A stretch of DNA of 64,000 bases from Trochalopteron elliotii (taxonomy: Eukaryota; Chordata; Aves; Passeriformes; Leiothrichidae): assembly GCA_024734555.1 (NCBI GenBank), contig JANPWX010000449.1, positions 4,068,439 to 4,132,438 on the forward strand, in the 5' to 3' direction. The notes under the pieces are model-generated. The model was not told the origin of the DNA, ran no database searches, and worked only from the letters and a program-made list of their open reading frames with translations. Below are positions 36,265 to 50,604 of the stretch, piece by piece (position 1 is the stretch's first letter; each line of letters opens with the position of its first letter). Made by a program: the position numbers and the translations under genes.

Positions 36265-39190
36265 CATCATATTCTACATATCATCAGTTAATTTCATTTA
36301 ACAAACCCCAAAGAAAAGTATTTATTAAAAATCCATTTTCTTTGGGAACTTGAACAAAGAAGTAGCTGTTACAGCTTCTACTACAGCAACCTGACATTAA
36401 AAATAAAAAATCAGTGTATTAAAATACCATGTTAAAGCTGTACAGTTTTAAGGGTGAGATGTAGATGACATAGCCACTTCTCAATTATTACACAGTACTG
36501 GCTTCAAAGTCACAATTCTAAGTTTACATGGATACACACCAGAAACTTGTGGAGATGAGATACTATGTAAGCAGTATCTTCTAGATCGATCTCCTCTCAA
36601 GAGACTGTGGAACATGGACATGACTATGCCATGGTCTGCTGCAATGGAAACTTATGGAAACCACTGCATTATCTTTCAAACTATCTAAATCTGGATACTT
36701 AGTACAGTACAGGTGCAGCACCATAAAGCTTAAGGTGAAATAACTACCAAGGCATTTGCCCAGGTCCTTGGGAAAGCTTCTCCAGCTATCCTGAGCTCTA
36801 TACATATGCTGATGGCAAAACATAATCAAGGTAGTCCAACATTACACTGGGTATATGCAAATGCAGTCCCTACAGTCAAAGAGCTTACTAGGTGGGATAA
36901 GCCACCTGAAGCTTCCTACCTTGTCTAATTCAATGTTTGGTTTTCCTCCATAGTCAAAAGAGCTGGAATGTGCAAACAAGGACCTAAAGCTGACATTTTG
37001 TGTGTAATAATAAGTATTCCGTTTTGGACACGAGATTTTCTGGGTACCAGATGTAAACTATATTTGTATCTCCATACTTCATTCAGGTTGTCTGCTGTTC
37101 TAATTGAATAAAGTAATAAAACTATCACTGTGCTATGTAAAAAGCCTTAATGTGGCTGCCAGAGCAAATTAAGAGACAAAAGGACCAGTAGTTTATCACA
37201 TCATTTATTGCTGAGAAAAACAGTGCGTTCAAGCTATTACCACTATTATGCTACAAGTTATAACAGGAAATCAATAAGAGTAAGAAAGAGAAATGTCCAC
37301 ATTCATCCCCAAGGCATAGCAATCTCTTCTTCTTTATGCAAAAGGCAAGGAGAGAATTGAATGACTGCAGTGTTACTGAATGGTGTCAAAAGGCACAGCT
37401 GTTACTCAGAGGAAAATGTTGCCACCGCAGCCATTTAGTGAACTTTGAATATTTTAAATTCAGTGAGTTTCCTAGCAGACAACCATCACACTGTAGCAAA
37501 TGGGGTGCAGAAGCGCATCCTCTGCCCAGCAGAGCTCTACCCAGACCTGATACTGACTGCAGCTGGCACTTCAGGATGCTGACAGTCAGGTCTAACACCC
37601 ATCTCCTGTGCAAGTGCCTGGAAAGGAGCTCCCCTCTGCTCCTGCTCTGCTCCTGGTTTTCTCTCACCAGGCCCAGCTATGGCACAAGCTGTTCTTCCCT
37701 CCCCAGCTCACTGCTTCCTGACCTTCAGCACCTTTTGCTGAATGTTGCTACTTGCTATTATCATTGGTATACTTAGAAAGAAATATGTATGTACTACAGA
37801 ACAGTAGTAGACCAGCAAGTAACAGACCTCTGAATTAAAGGTCAGTATACTCTCCTTGGGGAAAAAAAAACAAAACATCAAGAATTACTTTTATGCAACT
37901 ATCTTGCATCCATTCTGGTTATAGTGTGGCTCTCCTGAGGATATGAAGGAAAGAGAAATACAGGCAGAGAAATACAGTACAGACTTCAGAGTCTGTAGGA
38001 AGGAGAGTTGAAGGAGTCCCTTCATTCCACTCTGCAACTTCTGCTACCACTCACATTTGCTGCATTATTTTCTCCAGCCTGTGCTGTGCAAGAGTTAAGT
38101 CACCAGAGTTACTTCTGCTAAATTCCAAGGAAGGTCAAATTTAACCTAAGATGTTAAAATTATGAGGGGCAGACTCTCAGTAAACATTCTACATTCCCAT
38201 TGATTTTTCATTTATCCTCTACTCTGTGTCTTTTCACAATTTTTTTACCATATATTAAACATATTAACTTCTCTCTAGCAACAAGACACAAACACAGCAA
38301 TTGGCAGTTTGTCATAGCTTTCAGCTTTTCCAGCCATTTGTGGTCCCAGTTGTGCAACATCTTTCATGTGCTACAAGCTCTTCAAAGCAACACATGGCCT
38401 AGCCTGTTCATTTACAAAGAGAAAGAAAGGAAGTTGAAAAAATAACGTGAACTAATATATTTTCCCTGAGAACTAGGGTAAATAAAATAAGGAAAAGAAG
38501 GAAGAAGACAGGTCATAGATCAAAGAAATGCCCTAACCAAAGTTTTTAATTGAATGGAAATTCAGAAACAGCTAGCTTGTTTTGAAATGCTAATAGTGGG
38601 ATGCAGACTTCTGTTGCACAAAACCAGTCCCACAGGACAGTCAGAAGGTTAGATGAAAAAAAAAAGAAAAAAAAAAAGGAAAGAAGAGGGGATTAGTATC
38701 ACCTTGCCTTAACATCAGTCTGAGGTGTGGTAAAGACTTCTCAGGATGAGGCCGTCACTGTTCACTGCCTGCAGACAGAACCCAGATGAACAGCTTCACA
38801 CTGCTAAAATCATTGAGTCAGATGAATTGAAAGGTGTCACCTACTCTGCTCCATTTCACTGGGATGTTCTTCAGTGAGGAAAAAAATATATCTGGAAGGT
38901 GGCCTCAGGGAATATCTGTGCAAGTGTGTGACTGAATCCACTGCAAGGCTGTGTTCTATTGCATCTCCCTGTAAACAAGATGATATCACTTTCTATTTTC
39001 ATCCTCTCTGGCAAAGTATTTCATCAGCATTTCTCCTGTAGTCACCAAATGACAACACATGTTAGCATTTTTTAGCACAATATTTAACATTGTATACAGA
39101 GGGATTTCTGCCGAAGTTTCACTATCTTATTGGCATGTTAGGTAATGCTAGAAATATACTTCAACCAGAAATCCTGAAATCCTGCCACTT
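36265..39190. other. non-coding DNA with a homopurine tract
   Basis: AT-rich DNA. The 146-codon plus-strand frame at 37336-37776 has no domain or splice support and overlaps a 93-codon frame on the other strand. A purine-only run lies at 38655-38692 (A-rich with scattered G). Confidence 0.5.
38655..38692 (+). repeat. homopurine A-rich tract
   Basis: Thirty-eight consecutive purines, mostly A-runs broken by G. Low-complexity sequence about 500 bp from the opposite, pyrimidine-only tract at 39201-39267. Confidence 0.85.
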
Positions 39191-39200
39191 CCAAAATCTA

Positions 39201-39267
39201 CTTTTTTTTCTTTTTTTTTTTTTCTTTTTTTTTTTTTTTTCTTTTTCTTTTTTTTTTTTTTTTTCTC
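39201..39267 (+). repeat. 67-nt homopyrimidine tract
   Basis: An unbroken run of T with single C interruptions, from the C at 39201 to the TCTC before GAA at 39268. No gene overlaps it. Long mirror-like pyrimidine tracts can form triplex DNA and are length-variable, so the exact length may be unreliable in any assembly. A 21-A run follows at 39594-39614. Confidence 0.9.
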
Positions 39268-39269
39268 GA

Positions 39270-42200
39270 AAACGACTTGGTACTCACTCTTTCCTTACCC
39301 TACAAGACTCTCAAACTTTCTGGAATATTACCTTGGTCTTTGAAAGCTTCACAACAACAATTAATAGATTAATATAATTTCCAGTTAACTTCACAATGTC
39401 CTTTTATCATAATGACATCCTAAACCACAACCCCTTGCTTCTGTTAAGCAAGAGGAAACAGGTCAGACTAGTTATGTGTGGGGCTAACAAAATATCATGA
39501 AGCTACACCAAATATGAAGGATCACCACACTGGAGACAGTGCTTGCATTCAGGTACTTCCCAAACAAAACTTAAACATCTCTCTTCATGATAGAAAAAAA
39601 AAAAAAAAAAAAAAGGCTTTACACACGAAACCACGTTCGCCAGACCCCATGGCTTAAATAATTTTATATGTGTTACTGTCTCACAGTAATCGAAGTTTCT
39701 GGGGACTGATAAGCATGAATCATAAGAGTCCACACTTTTAAAGTTTTATGTGAGACTTTCTTCAGCAGTAAGGAAGGCAGAGGGCAGCAGATGTCAGAGG
39801 GAACACAACATGCCCTAACAGGTAGAAGACAGGAGACAGAGGTCCCCTTTTATCAGCTGGGAAACAGCTAATTCCAGAGTTCTCCCACATGGAAAGGAAC
39901 AGATTCAACATCGTGGGGGGAAAAATTCTTCTCAAAACAACAACCTTCATGGAGGATCCAGGATATAAAGCAAGGTATGTATTTTTGGCAAAGCAGCTGT
40001 GTTATGACCATGATTTTCACTGGTAGATCATAAGCTGCTCTGAGTCTGGAAATCATCCTGATACATACCTGACATAAGAATAGCAGGACTATTTGACTTC
40101 ATGCCTCATTTTAAAGTTTAGTAATAAAGTGTAAAGTTATCTTGAAAAATCTGAATTCCAGTCAGTGTCTTAAGTGACAAAACCGTATAAAACTGCCATA
40201 GAGAACAAGTTGTCTTACTGCTTTAAAATGCTGGGAACAGTCTCTCTCACTACAGCAAATTCACAGACTGAAAACTTTCTTAGCCAGTACACATCTTCTA
40301 TTCTCATTACCATTATCACAAATATTTATATATGAGGCACAGTGAGCGGCTACAGTTCAGACAAGCCTAGAAAAATTCAGACTGAAAATGAGATTAAATT
40401 AATTCCAAACCAGTGGAATAATTTAACAATGGATTCTAGCAAGTTTAAATGTTTTAAAAAAGGATTTTTAAGTAATGAAACCAAAATTTCCTACAACCCT
40501 ATTCAGAAATATGTCATTGCAATGAAGTAACCTTTTGGTGAAATACTGCACTCTGTTTAATGAAGAATGCCAGAATCAATCTAGTGGTTTTTTCTGGTCT
40601 ATAACTTGCTTACGAGTTTTGCAAGAATTTTCTTGTAGAATAACTACCCTGGGATAAACCCCCCTGCATTTATAACAATCATATGAGCCCACCATGGTGG
40701 CATTATTTGAAAGGCCCCTGTCAGCATTACAGCTGTAATGCATCAGGCCTCTCCTTTGTAGTATCCTACTTCTGCTGAAATCATTCAAGCTACAGTGGTG
40801 TGAAACAAGAAAAAGGTCTCCAAGACTCAAAAAAACATAGCCTTTGTTTAGAAATGAGAGAGATGGTGAGGTCAGTCTTTTAATTCAACATCCACATGGT
40901 GATCAGCAGCCACAATGGAAATAACAGTCGTACACAGATGGCATGGAAAGAGATGTCAGTGTAAGAGAAAGATTCCTCAGTCTTTCCACCCTAAAAAAGT
41001 ATTCAAGTTTCTTTTATTATACTGTTTATGTTAACCTTATTCATTCTTAAAACACATTATCCTTCTCAGAAAAAAAAACAACCACCAACTAATAATATCA
41101 AATATATTAGGTAATTCTGAAAAAACTGCCTGTATTGATCACATTTCACCCTGAAGTAACATGCAACTTTTGCTGAGAGCCCCTCTAGTTCTAGCTGCTG
41201 GCACATAGCAGCACTGTGATCTCCTAAGTATGAGGATTTGACAGTGCATCTCAGAAGCAGATAGTCACCTTTAGGCCACTGGTTCATATAACTTCTGCAA
41301 TCAGCCCTTTGTTTACGATGTACACACATGGACACCAAAAAGCTTAATGGTACTGAAGTCAATGGGATGAAGTATGTGCTTGAGTGTTATCTTGATTCAG
41401 GGCCAAAAAATAAGTCTCTTGAAAACAAAAACTTCAAAAAATGGGTGTTAAAAGTTGAGATTCACTCTGATGGAGAATTCTAAGTATTTAACATCCAGTA
41501 AATCATGAGCGTCAAAGGCTCTTGCTCACTTTCTTCCACTTAAGCCAACAGAAAATCCCAGAGGTGCAAAGCATTAGAGCTCTACCACTTAACCATCTGA
41601 ATGGGTTGTGTGTGCCTGGCATTTCAAGAGTATCAACCTTATCTCCACTCTCCACAAAGAACTGTGATAAACAGACAGAGCTAGCCCAGGTAGGAGACCA
41701 GCCTTCAAACTGTTTCCACAAAAACTCTTTGGTTATATACATTTTCTGTCAAACTATCTTACTATTTTTATGTATGTGACATGTGCACTTGGTGAGCTAT
41801 AATTTAATAATTACACTTTAACTGAAGCTTGCATAGTAGCATTCAATACCAATGGGATCCTGTACAAGGCACATATTTACACACAGAATTTTATAGCTGG
41901 TTACCCACGGAAGCACACCAAGTCATCATGCCTCCTTGTCAACACCCACTACTGGATTTTTAATCTTCAAGCCAATTGGAACCCATGTGAGGTAGGAAAA
42001 GAGTCTGCAAGGTACAGTATTTCTGTAAGTTAAGAGAAAATAGGATGCCAGCTAGAAAAAGGGACTCTGCTAATGACACTGGCTCAGGAAAAGGCTGCAC
42101 AGTGGGAGGACCCTTACCAGGTATCAGGGATCCACACTGGCTCCTATCATAAAAGCTGAAAACCCTAAAGAAACCAGTCCTTATTGGTTCACTGCCCGTA

Positions 42201-45200
42201 AAACTACTTGTTGTCATTCAGGAAAGCATTTTTATAGCTTAGTACCCAAAACCTAATTCATCTGTCATCTCTCTAAGTCTTCAACCACTGTTAATATGCT
42301 GTCCACTGCCTGAACAGCAGTATAGCTGTCATGTGCTAAAACTGGAGACCAGCATGCTAGTTCTGCATTCCAGAAGGGACTATGAAACAAAACTATTAAG
42401 ACATCTTTCTATTAGTAAGGGACAGTTTATCAGTACACAACATGATCATTTCCTATAAACAGACCACGGTGTAAATTTCAAAGAAAGAGGAACACCCAAC
42501 ATGGAGGGAAGAGTTCATCTGGGAGCAAACAGATGAAAACTTGGCACGCACAAGTCATGGCCAGAATGGTAGGAAGGCTGCTGAGAAGCTTTGTTACAGC
42601 CCGCAAGTAGTACCAGCAGTTGCAAAGAATATACTTGTTTTTAAGATGGAGTTCACCAGAGCTGTATACAGAGACTTGGACTGAGGCAACTCTTTCAACT
42701 GCAGTGCCAGCAAAAAAAAAGAAAAAGGTGAAGTACTGCACAAATGAAGTATGTGAATTTTAGCAAAGGATTTCATAGAAAGTGTGAAGAGCAGGAAATT
42801 ACCTTAGGAATACTGCTTAGCAGGAAGACAGATGCAGCTTTGTTAATGGGCAAAACCTCATACCCCAGAAAAATTAGTTTAATACAGCATAATAGAAAAG
42901 GCATGACAAGAGAGAGACAACCTGTGGGTAGCATGAGGTGGTACTTACCCCTACTGAAGGATACAAAGTGGAATGAGCTGCACAGGAAAATGAAGGACAG
43001 AAATTGTTCAAAGAATGGGAGAGGGCAATCAAGATGAGGAAACTCCAGCCACAAGGCAAAACAAGTCTCTGGAAGGGGACTATTGCTTAGGGTAGACAGA
43101 CCACAGGCTTGCAAAACATGAAGGACAGCGAGCAATCTACTCCCAGGATTAAACACATTTAAATTTGTTGCTATATCTGAGCCACAAATCTCAGCATTTT
43201 TAAGACCAATCCAGAAAGGAGGAGGAAAAAGCCACCTAACAATTGTGAACCGCATGAAGATGTCAAGTGAAAAGATGGAGAGCTGCAGGAAGAGAAAGGA
43301 CTACCTTAGCTTTATTTTTCATGCATGTTGAAAGCCTTCAATTTGCAGACTAAAATTTAGATATGAAATACTATTATCCTCTTCAGTGCCTTCATTCTGA
43401 ACCAGCCTTTCCTCCAGTGGACAGCTATTCAGTCCAAGGGAGGACTGATGCTGAGATCCTTTGGTTCTGATCACTTCCAAGTGAATTTTTTTACTGTGTC
43501 AACAGACAATAACCAGAGGAGAGGAAAACCAGCCACAGCTTGTCCAAACCATTATCTCCAACATATTACATACAACTGCCTTTGCTTTTCTGTTTAATTT
43601 ATGTGCAATAATAGGAGCCAAGAAGGGACTCTGATGAAACAGGTCAAATCAGTCATTCAGTTTGGTAACTCTCTACAGATAGTGCTTGTGCCAAGTTCCT
43701 CAAAGGGCAACTTAAAACAACAACAAGTATAAGCAATTCTGTAATATTAGATAACAAAAGAAAACATCTTTTGGTTCATAGCTTTTTTTTTTTTTTTAAT
43801 TCTATTTGCATTCCTAGCTCTATAAACATTCTGTTAATTTAATGACAGTTTCTATTCAATTTCATTCAGGGTCCAGTACTGAACTTTGGAAACAAACATA
43901 GAAATGTCATTATCTTCCAGGGCACATGGTCAACTCCAAAAATGTCTTAGCATTGCTCATAATATATTAAACCATTTGTCTCACGTTAGATGCAATCAAA
44001 TACCCTTTAGAAATATTCTGAATCAAGCCTTCTACCACATGAACTTTCACAAGTGAATTTATTGAGTAAATAAATCCTTATGAGACCTCCACAGAATTAC
44101 TGTTCTTCTTTAAATTGGGTTCCATCGTATTCCCAAAGAGGGTAAAAGGAAGAATTTCATCTTAGCTTTTCTGCACTGTGCCCTTTATACATTCTCTCAC
44201 TTCTGCATAGCTTCTACTAGCTCTTTTATTACTATTTTATATATATATATATATACACACATACACTTTTTTTCTTTTTGGTGCAGTTCATTTGACCAAA
44301 AAAAAGGTGCCTCACAGCAGTGAGACAAAAAACCCCAACACTTAAAGTCCCCACTGAATGTTTCTGTAGATCAGCTTTTCAAGCTTAACTTTGAAAAAAC
44401 AACTAGTTAATAGTCATACCATTTAAACTACAAATTATTTGTGGAGACAAATATCCAAGTTGCAAATAATTTTTTTAACATAAGTAGTTGAAAGAAAATA
44501 ATGTAAAGCGCTGGGTAAGAACTGGCTGGGTCTTATCTTGAAAAGAAAGAAATGGGGCATGCTGAGTTATGAAGTTTTAGTTGTGTTGTAAATTCAGTAT
44601 TGTGTGGACCAGAAACAGTATTTGGATGGTCAGAAAATACTCAGTTTCTAGCTGCAATTATTTTGTTTTCAGAGTCATTGCACAATTCCAAACAAACTTT
44701 ATAGACTCATGGTGTTCCTAGCACAATATAAATCTCTGTCTAATATCCAAAATGTGTTTTTCTTCTCTACTACTTCTCCCATGCAAACTGCAATTCATAA
44801 TATTATGTGTATGTTCTACTTTAGATAGGAATTACACATTAACTACCTCTACTGGCAAGTTTAGATACATAACCTTATGTTCATTCTTAATGGTGCAGAA
44901 TCTCTCTTGCTTTCATTACTTTCTTTTGACTATTACCATTTTAAAGAGACATTAATTTTCTCTTCTTGAAAAAGGAGAAATTCTCTACCTTCTATGATCT
45001 GGCTCTGTTCCTTTATGTGTTTAAATTCTAGTACCTGAAATACTCATAGCTCTCTGTTAAATAAAAATATGACTGGATGGGGATTTCTGAAAGCTCCCAA
45101 TACTCTATTCCCACTGAAATCACTGCTAGTTTATTCCACACTCCTGTGAGATGAGAGCTTAGGCAGCACTGAGGCCTGATCTCATGTTGTAATGTTGCCA

Positions 45201-45530
45201 TAAATGGACTTCTAGGTATACACAAAATCTATTTTTAATCCATAAGCACTCAGTAACATCACCAGTGTGGATTTGCTCTATGCCTATATTCCCACTTGTG
45301 AGTTTCCCTAATAACTGTTGAACTGTTGGCTAAATTGAGGATAAAGCCTCAAAGGTATTTCAGCTCTGTAAACTTTCTGAAGACTGGCACAAAAACAGAG
45401 AGAAGAGAGACTGTATTAATTTCTCCCAAGGAGCTGGGAAGAGCCTCATCCTCACTGTTCAGCAGCCAATCCACGGGGAGAACATTATGGTATGCCTTAA
45501 CACTAGGAAAAGTTTAGAATGCAGATCACA
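39270..45530. other. non-coding DNA, nothing recognised apart from simple repeats
   Basis: An A21 run at 39594-39614 and a (TA)9 run passing into CA repeats at 44238-44266. The minus-strand frame 43255-42773 (160 codons, leucine- and serine-rich, hydrophobic) has no family signature and is counted as chance. There are no CR1 or LTR landmarks. Confidence 0.5.
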
Positions 45531-45534
45531 TACA

Positions 45535-45695
45535 CAGAATCACGAAATAAACTGAGTTGGAAGGGTCCTACCAGAATCAAGGAGTCCAACTCCCAGCCCT
45601 GCACAGGACCATCCCCAAGAGTCACAGCATGTGCCTGAGAGCATTGTCCAAACACTTCTTGAACTCTGTGAGGCAGCCTGCCAGTGAGGTATAAA
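45535..45695 (-). mobile_element. CR1 3' tail fragment, antisense
   Basis: The plus-strand text shows the reversed CR1 tail (CACAGAATCACG), then GAGTTGGAAGGGTCCTACC and GAGTCCAACTCCCAGCCCTG, followed by CATGTGCCTGAGAGCATTGT and AACACTTCTTGAACTCTGTG. This is a well-known antisense CR1 3' UTR and ORF2-end order. Only about 160 bp survive. Confidence 0.88.
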
Positions 45696-45699
45696 GCCT

Positions 45700-48600
45700 T
45701 AAGGTTGCAATACTTCTACTGTATGAAGAATTACATTTGATTTGAATGAAAGATATTAAGTAATGTTTAAGCCTTAAAACAGTAAGATTTAGACATTTTA
45801 TATCTGCATTTAGATATTTTAAGCAAGAAAATGCTAAAAATATTTCTAAATATATTTGGGATTATTTGTTTTTTCTTTGCTTTCGTATCTTCTGATCAAC
45901 AAGGGAAAACAGCATCTTACAACACGTGAGTGGCAGACAGGTACCAAGTATCTCCCATTACACAGTCTGAGGTGCAGGAACACATATAGGAGTCAATGAC
46001 TACATGCACTACAGCTGCTCCAGGGAGGAGATCTGCAGGTACTGACCTTTTAGCCAGTATTGTGCCTAAATGGGTTTGGTCAGAATGAGTGAAGAGAGGG
46101 AAAAGGAAAAGAGCTGGTTGAGCAGTGAAACAAACACAGCTGAAAAGATTCAGAAGGTAGAGAGGTACTGGGTTCAAAAAGTTTAAATACATGCTTGCAC
46201 TTACATGTTCATGCAACCAGCCCACACCCAAAGTATATTCCGACAGATGTTACTACAACATGATTCATGATGTTCTTTGCAGTGTTCAATCAATCCCTTT
46301 TCCCTCCAGTATTTGCAACTCTGCAGCAACCCCTGGCTCAATTTTTGCGACTATGTACCTTCAACCAGGTGTTGCACAGAGCTGCTTCCTTACAAGCAGT
46401 AATTTTAGACCCCACCAGAAACCTGTGGTAAGTTTATTCTCCATGAGTCAGATGCTAATGCCATTATGAGGTCTAAACCAGCTGGCAGGGGTGAGATATA
46501 TTAATTTCAGTTGACCTCTGTACACATAAAAAATTGCTAACATAAGATCTTGTCAAGTATATGCTGGCCTAAGTCTGTTTAATAGCTGCCTGAGATCCTG
46601 GGGTGGGCAGGGAGGAAAAAAGGAAGCAGAATCTAAACCTAAATCTTCTCTTACTCCAACAGTAGTGTCAACCCTCCACATTTTATCCCAGAAGCAGTGA
46701 TAGTGAACATTTATTCTTGAAGTTCACATTTTGCAGAGTAATGGGCTGTTATGACTTGCTAGTCAGAAATAACTACTACAATGCCATTGCTCATCACTCT
46801 AAAGAAATATTTAATCTTCTCCTAAAGATGCAGCGTTTTGAAGAGATCAAGAAGATCCAAACCACATTTCTCAGACAGTAATAAAAACTGAAATATTTTT
46901 AGGTACTTTTGTGAGCTTGCTGTGCCAGTGACCTACTTGCCCTAGACTTGCTCTGAGTGCAAAAAGAAGACACATGCAGAAGGTAATTCATCCCACCTGA
47001 AGGCAGACATCTAAAACAAATGGGATGAGCAGTTCTCTGTAGGTGTCTTTCTCTCCCTCTCAATTATAAGGGAAACTTTAGCAAGATGCCCCATTTTTCA
47101 AACCACCAGTTTTTTAAAATGGACTTATTCTTTCTACCAGTTGCATTTCAGTCTCATTTAAAAAGTAAGGCAGACTGAATCTAAATGTAAATGTGTATGA
47201 ATCCCTTAAGCACAAAGCAAACCAACACAAAGGTACAGATGGCTGTACATACGTATACACACACTTCTCAAAGGCTTGCAGCCAGGACCTGAGATAAAGT
47301 GACTGACTTCATGACATATCTTCTGATCTATCATGGAGCTAGACAGATGGATTAAATCAGATCTGAGATTTCAGCTCAGTTCTAAAGGTACTAGTAGGAA
47401 ACCTAGCTTTATATCTTAATTTTATTCTGAGTTTTCATTTTTACTTTTTGAGATTGCTTGCTTCAAAAGAATATTTAAAGACACCACCATCAAGAACACA
47501 CTGTCTGCAATTAAATATAACTTAGCAAAGGTCAAGTGGTTCTGCTCCCTAGGAAGATGAGCTATGTTAAATAATATTTAAAGCTATTTTGTATCATCGT
47601 ATATATATTGTGCAGCCTGAATTTTATGATTTGTAAGGTGTCAGAGCACATATTCATAATAAAGTTGTTTTGACTATGGTTTGCATTAAGCTCCATTTAG
47701 ACAGAAATCAGAATTCAATTAAAATGTGTATATCCCAGCATTTTAAATAGTTCTTAGTTAAGAAAAATCACTTCATTGTGTTGAAAGTATCACAAAAAGA
47801 AGTACCATAATATGTTTAACTTAGTAGACAAACATAATTGGCCTATTAATCAACTCTACTGCTCCTATTAACCCAATAGCAGCCATATTTCTGAAATGAT
47901 TCATGGGCCTCAAAACAGAACTAAAATTTAAATTTTTTTGAAAGCATCCATGCAGGTGTGTTCCTATTTTTATTCTGGATGTTTTTCTCTGCAGTGCTGA
48001 CCTCATACATTTGTTTTTTACTTATGGACTGTAGGAGAAAACCTGCTCTGTTTGTGATCTGTCTGGTTTGGGGACTTTCATAAGCCCAAACTCCAAACTG
48101 AGTTCTCAAATTTGAGTGAACTGAACAAAATGAAAAATGAATATTCACTCTACAGCTGTCAGGTAAATTGAAAACAGGAATAATGAAAGCAAAATTTCTG
48201 TACCCTAGCAATGGAAGACTGCTGATTTTGAAAAAAAAAAGTAATGCCGACACCATTATTCAATCTACTGTAAATGTGGTCCATACTGATATTTAATGAA
48301 CTGCATCCCACTGTGCTATGGTTGCAAAACTTGAGCCGACCCCAAGAGACAAAAATAGTTCTTCAATTCCATACATAATTACAAAACCAGCAATACTTCA
48401 AGCAGAATTTGACAGATTTCAATGAAAGCATTTTGCACTTACCCAATAACGTGTCTTACACATTGCAAAGTATTAGATTTTGCTCACATCTTCAAATAAG
48501 CTGCCATGATTTCAAGTGAGTTTCTTTCTTAACTGGACAGCATGCATTTTTTATTAAGAATGTTTTTATCACACAGTTGAGCCCTAGGTTAAAGAAACAT

Positions 48601-50505
48601 ATATTTTTATATATTATCAAAGAAAAGTTTGCAGATTTTATGGAGCTTTGTGCAGAATAGTCTCCAGAGTGCAGCAGCACCACCAGCATTCAGTTGCAAT
48701 GCAACAGATGTAAACAACACAGAGAAAGTAAACAGACCTTTAAAAGGCTACTAATTTCATCAAGACCATATGATATCAATTCTTCAAAACAACATAGGAT
48801 CAGAAAGATTTGTATTGAACTAAAAACCAATATTATATCTAAGTACAACACATTCAGGATTGTAGTATTAAAGTTTTATGTCCAGATAACGCCAAAACTA
48901 TAGAAACAAAAAAATCATGACCTGCTTTTCAGTCTATTAGAACAATAAAACATCCTGCATAGATTTAAAATAGAAGGTTGTAGGGCCTGTTAACAAAAAT
49001 GTACCATTTTGTCATCTGAATTCAGAGTTAGGTCCCAGCTACTGAGAGATCAGCATCAGCTTAAGACCATGCATACTACCAGGGATTGTACAATGAAATG
49101 AATCTATACAACTTTGCACTTATTAGAGAGAAATCCTAACTGTATGTGACATATGAACTTTCTCACTGGCTGACAATGTTGCTCGGTCCATAGCAGGAAT
49201 TCTTTACAAACAGAGGCAAACAGAAAAGGATTATTCTGAAATTGTTCTGGCAGGAAGAGCCAAAGGAAAAATCGCAAATGTTACTGCACAGAGACTGCAT
49301 ATTATTTTTGCAATGCTCTATGGAAACAGATATTTGCACTAGAATCAAGCAAGACTGCACATTGTTTGATTACCTTTCCATAGACAGACTAGCTGCTATG
49401 CACATGGGCACAGGAGTCGCCTCTCTTAGACAAACAGGATGCGGGAGAAGGAGGCAGAATATGGTCGAGATCTGAAAACCAGATCCAGAGAACTCCAGAG
49501 AATCGCTAAGACTTCCACTTAACACCCCCAGCATTGGCATGATGCATGTAAGCCTGAAACATGTTGCAGCAGAGGATTTCTTTACGAGGAGCTGTCTGAG
49601 GTATTTATTTTTCAGTTTAGAAGTTACCAGAATTATCATAAGGACAGAGACAGTAATCACTAAAGGATAACACAGATCATAATAGAGTAACTCATAATTT
49701 GCATACTTAGAAATTAGATAGAATCAGCTGCTGCCCCAGCACTGACTGAGTGATCCTGATGGATTTATGAGACACAGTGCTAAATACTGTATTCCTCAGT
49801 CAAATGTTTCTTTGCATACAGGACATCATTCACACACCAGATCTAAAGGGGAGCACACATGAAGACATTCCCTCTCATGTTCTCTGTAATATTTCTTTCT
49901 CCTCTGTCAACCACAAGGGAGAAAAGCCATGATTGTTTTATACACTATCCCTTCTCTTCTCTACTAGAAGTCAAATATGGATCCATGGAGTATGAATATA
50001 AAGATACCAGTTAATACTGAAAAGACAGACCTCAAGCCACAGTGGCAATACCAGCTTCATTACAGCTTGACTATTTTCAGCAAAGATGTCTAAAAATTGA
50101 CAAATTTGAGAAACTAATCAGTATACTGGAGAAATTAGTGTTAATTAAGTTATCTGAGTACCTGAGCATTCGCAACACGAAACCTGTAAAACAGATTAGC
50201 ATTTTATTTACCGTTCATTTTTAAGTGGTGAGTAGCAGCTGAAATCACACTACATTAATAAGGTCACAATTACAGTAAATTACTTTTTTACAAATTAACA
50301 CAATCACACAATGTTTAAAATTGCATTATTCCCAGTCTTGGGAACAAGGTGAAGATAAGATCTACACCTAGTGTCCATTTTCCATGGGAAGTAAAAATGG
50401 CATGCATTGACAAATGCACAGAATACATCTATACCTCACATGAGGCACACAGGGACTGTCTATCCTGCACAGCTCAGTGACGAATACAGAGACTGAACAC
50501 ATCAT
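45700..50505. other. AT-rich non-coding DNA, nothing recognised
   Basis: No reading frame above 111 codons and none with a recognisable domain. No tandem repeats and no CR1 landmarks. A GGCCTATTAATCAACTC string near 47839 looked mitochondrial at first but does not extend. Confidence 0.55.
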
Positions 50506-50509
50506 TTTT

Positions 50510-50600
50510 TTTCATAGAGTCATATGACCATAAATTGCTTGGAAGGGACTTCTGAAGGTCACCTACTCCAACCAGCATGCACTGATCAGAGACATTTTCT
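50510..50600 (-). mobile_element. short CR1 3' tail, antisense
   Basis: CATAGAGTCATATGACCATA, then GCTTGGAAGGGACTTCTGAA and CTACTCCAACCAGCATGC, correspond to the reversed CR1 tail and proximal 3' UTR. Similarity fades after about 50600. Short, but the motif order fits. Confidence 0.7.
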
Positions 50601-50604
50601 TCTT

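Noticed and set aside
37336..37776. 146-codon plus-strand open frame.
   Set aside because: No recognisable domain or codon pattern; an opposite-strand frame of 93 codons overlaps it. Probably chance.
42773..43255. 160-codon minus-strand open frame.
   Set aside because: No domain, no signal or splice context; hydrophobic composition follows the purine-rich plus strand. It overlaps other frames and is judged chance.
47830..47890. Possible nuclear mitochondrial fragment.
   Set aside because: CCTATTAACCC-type text looks mitochondrial but similarity cannot be followed beyond a few bases.
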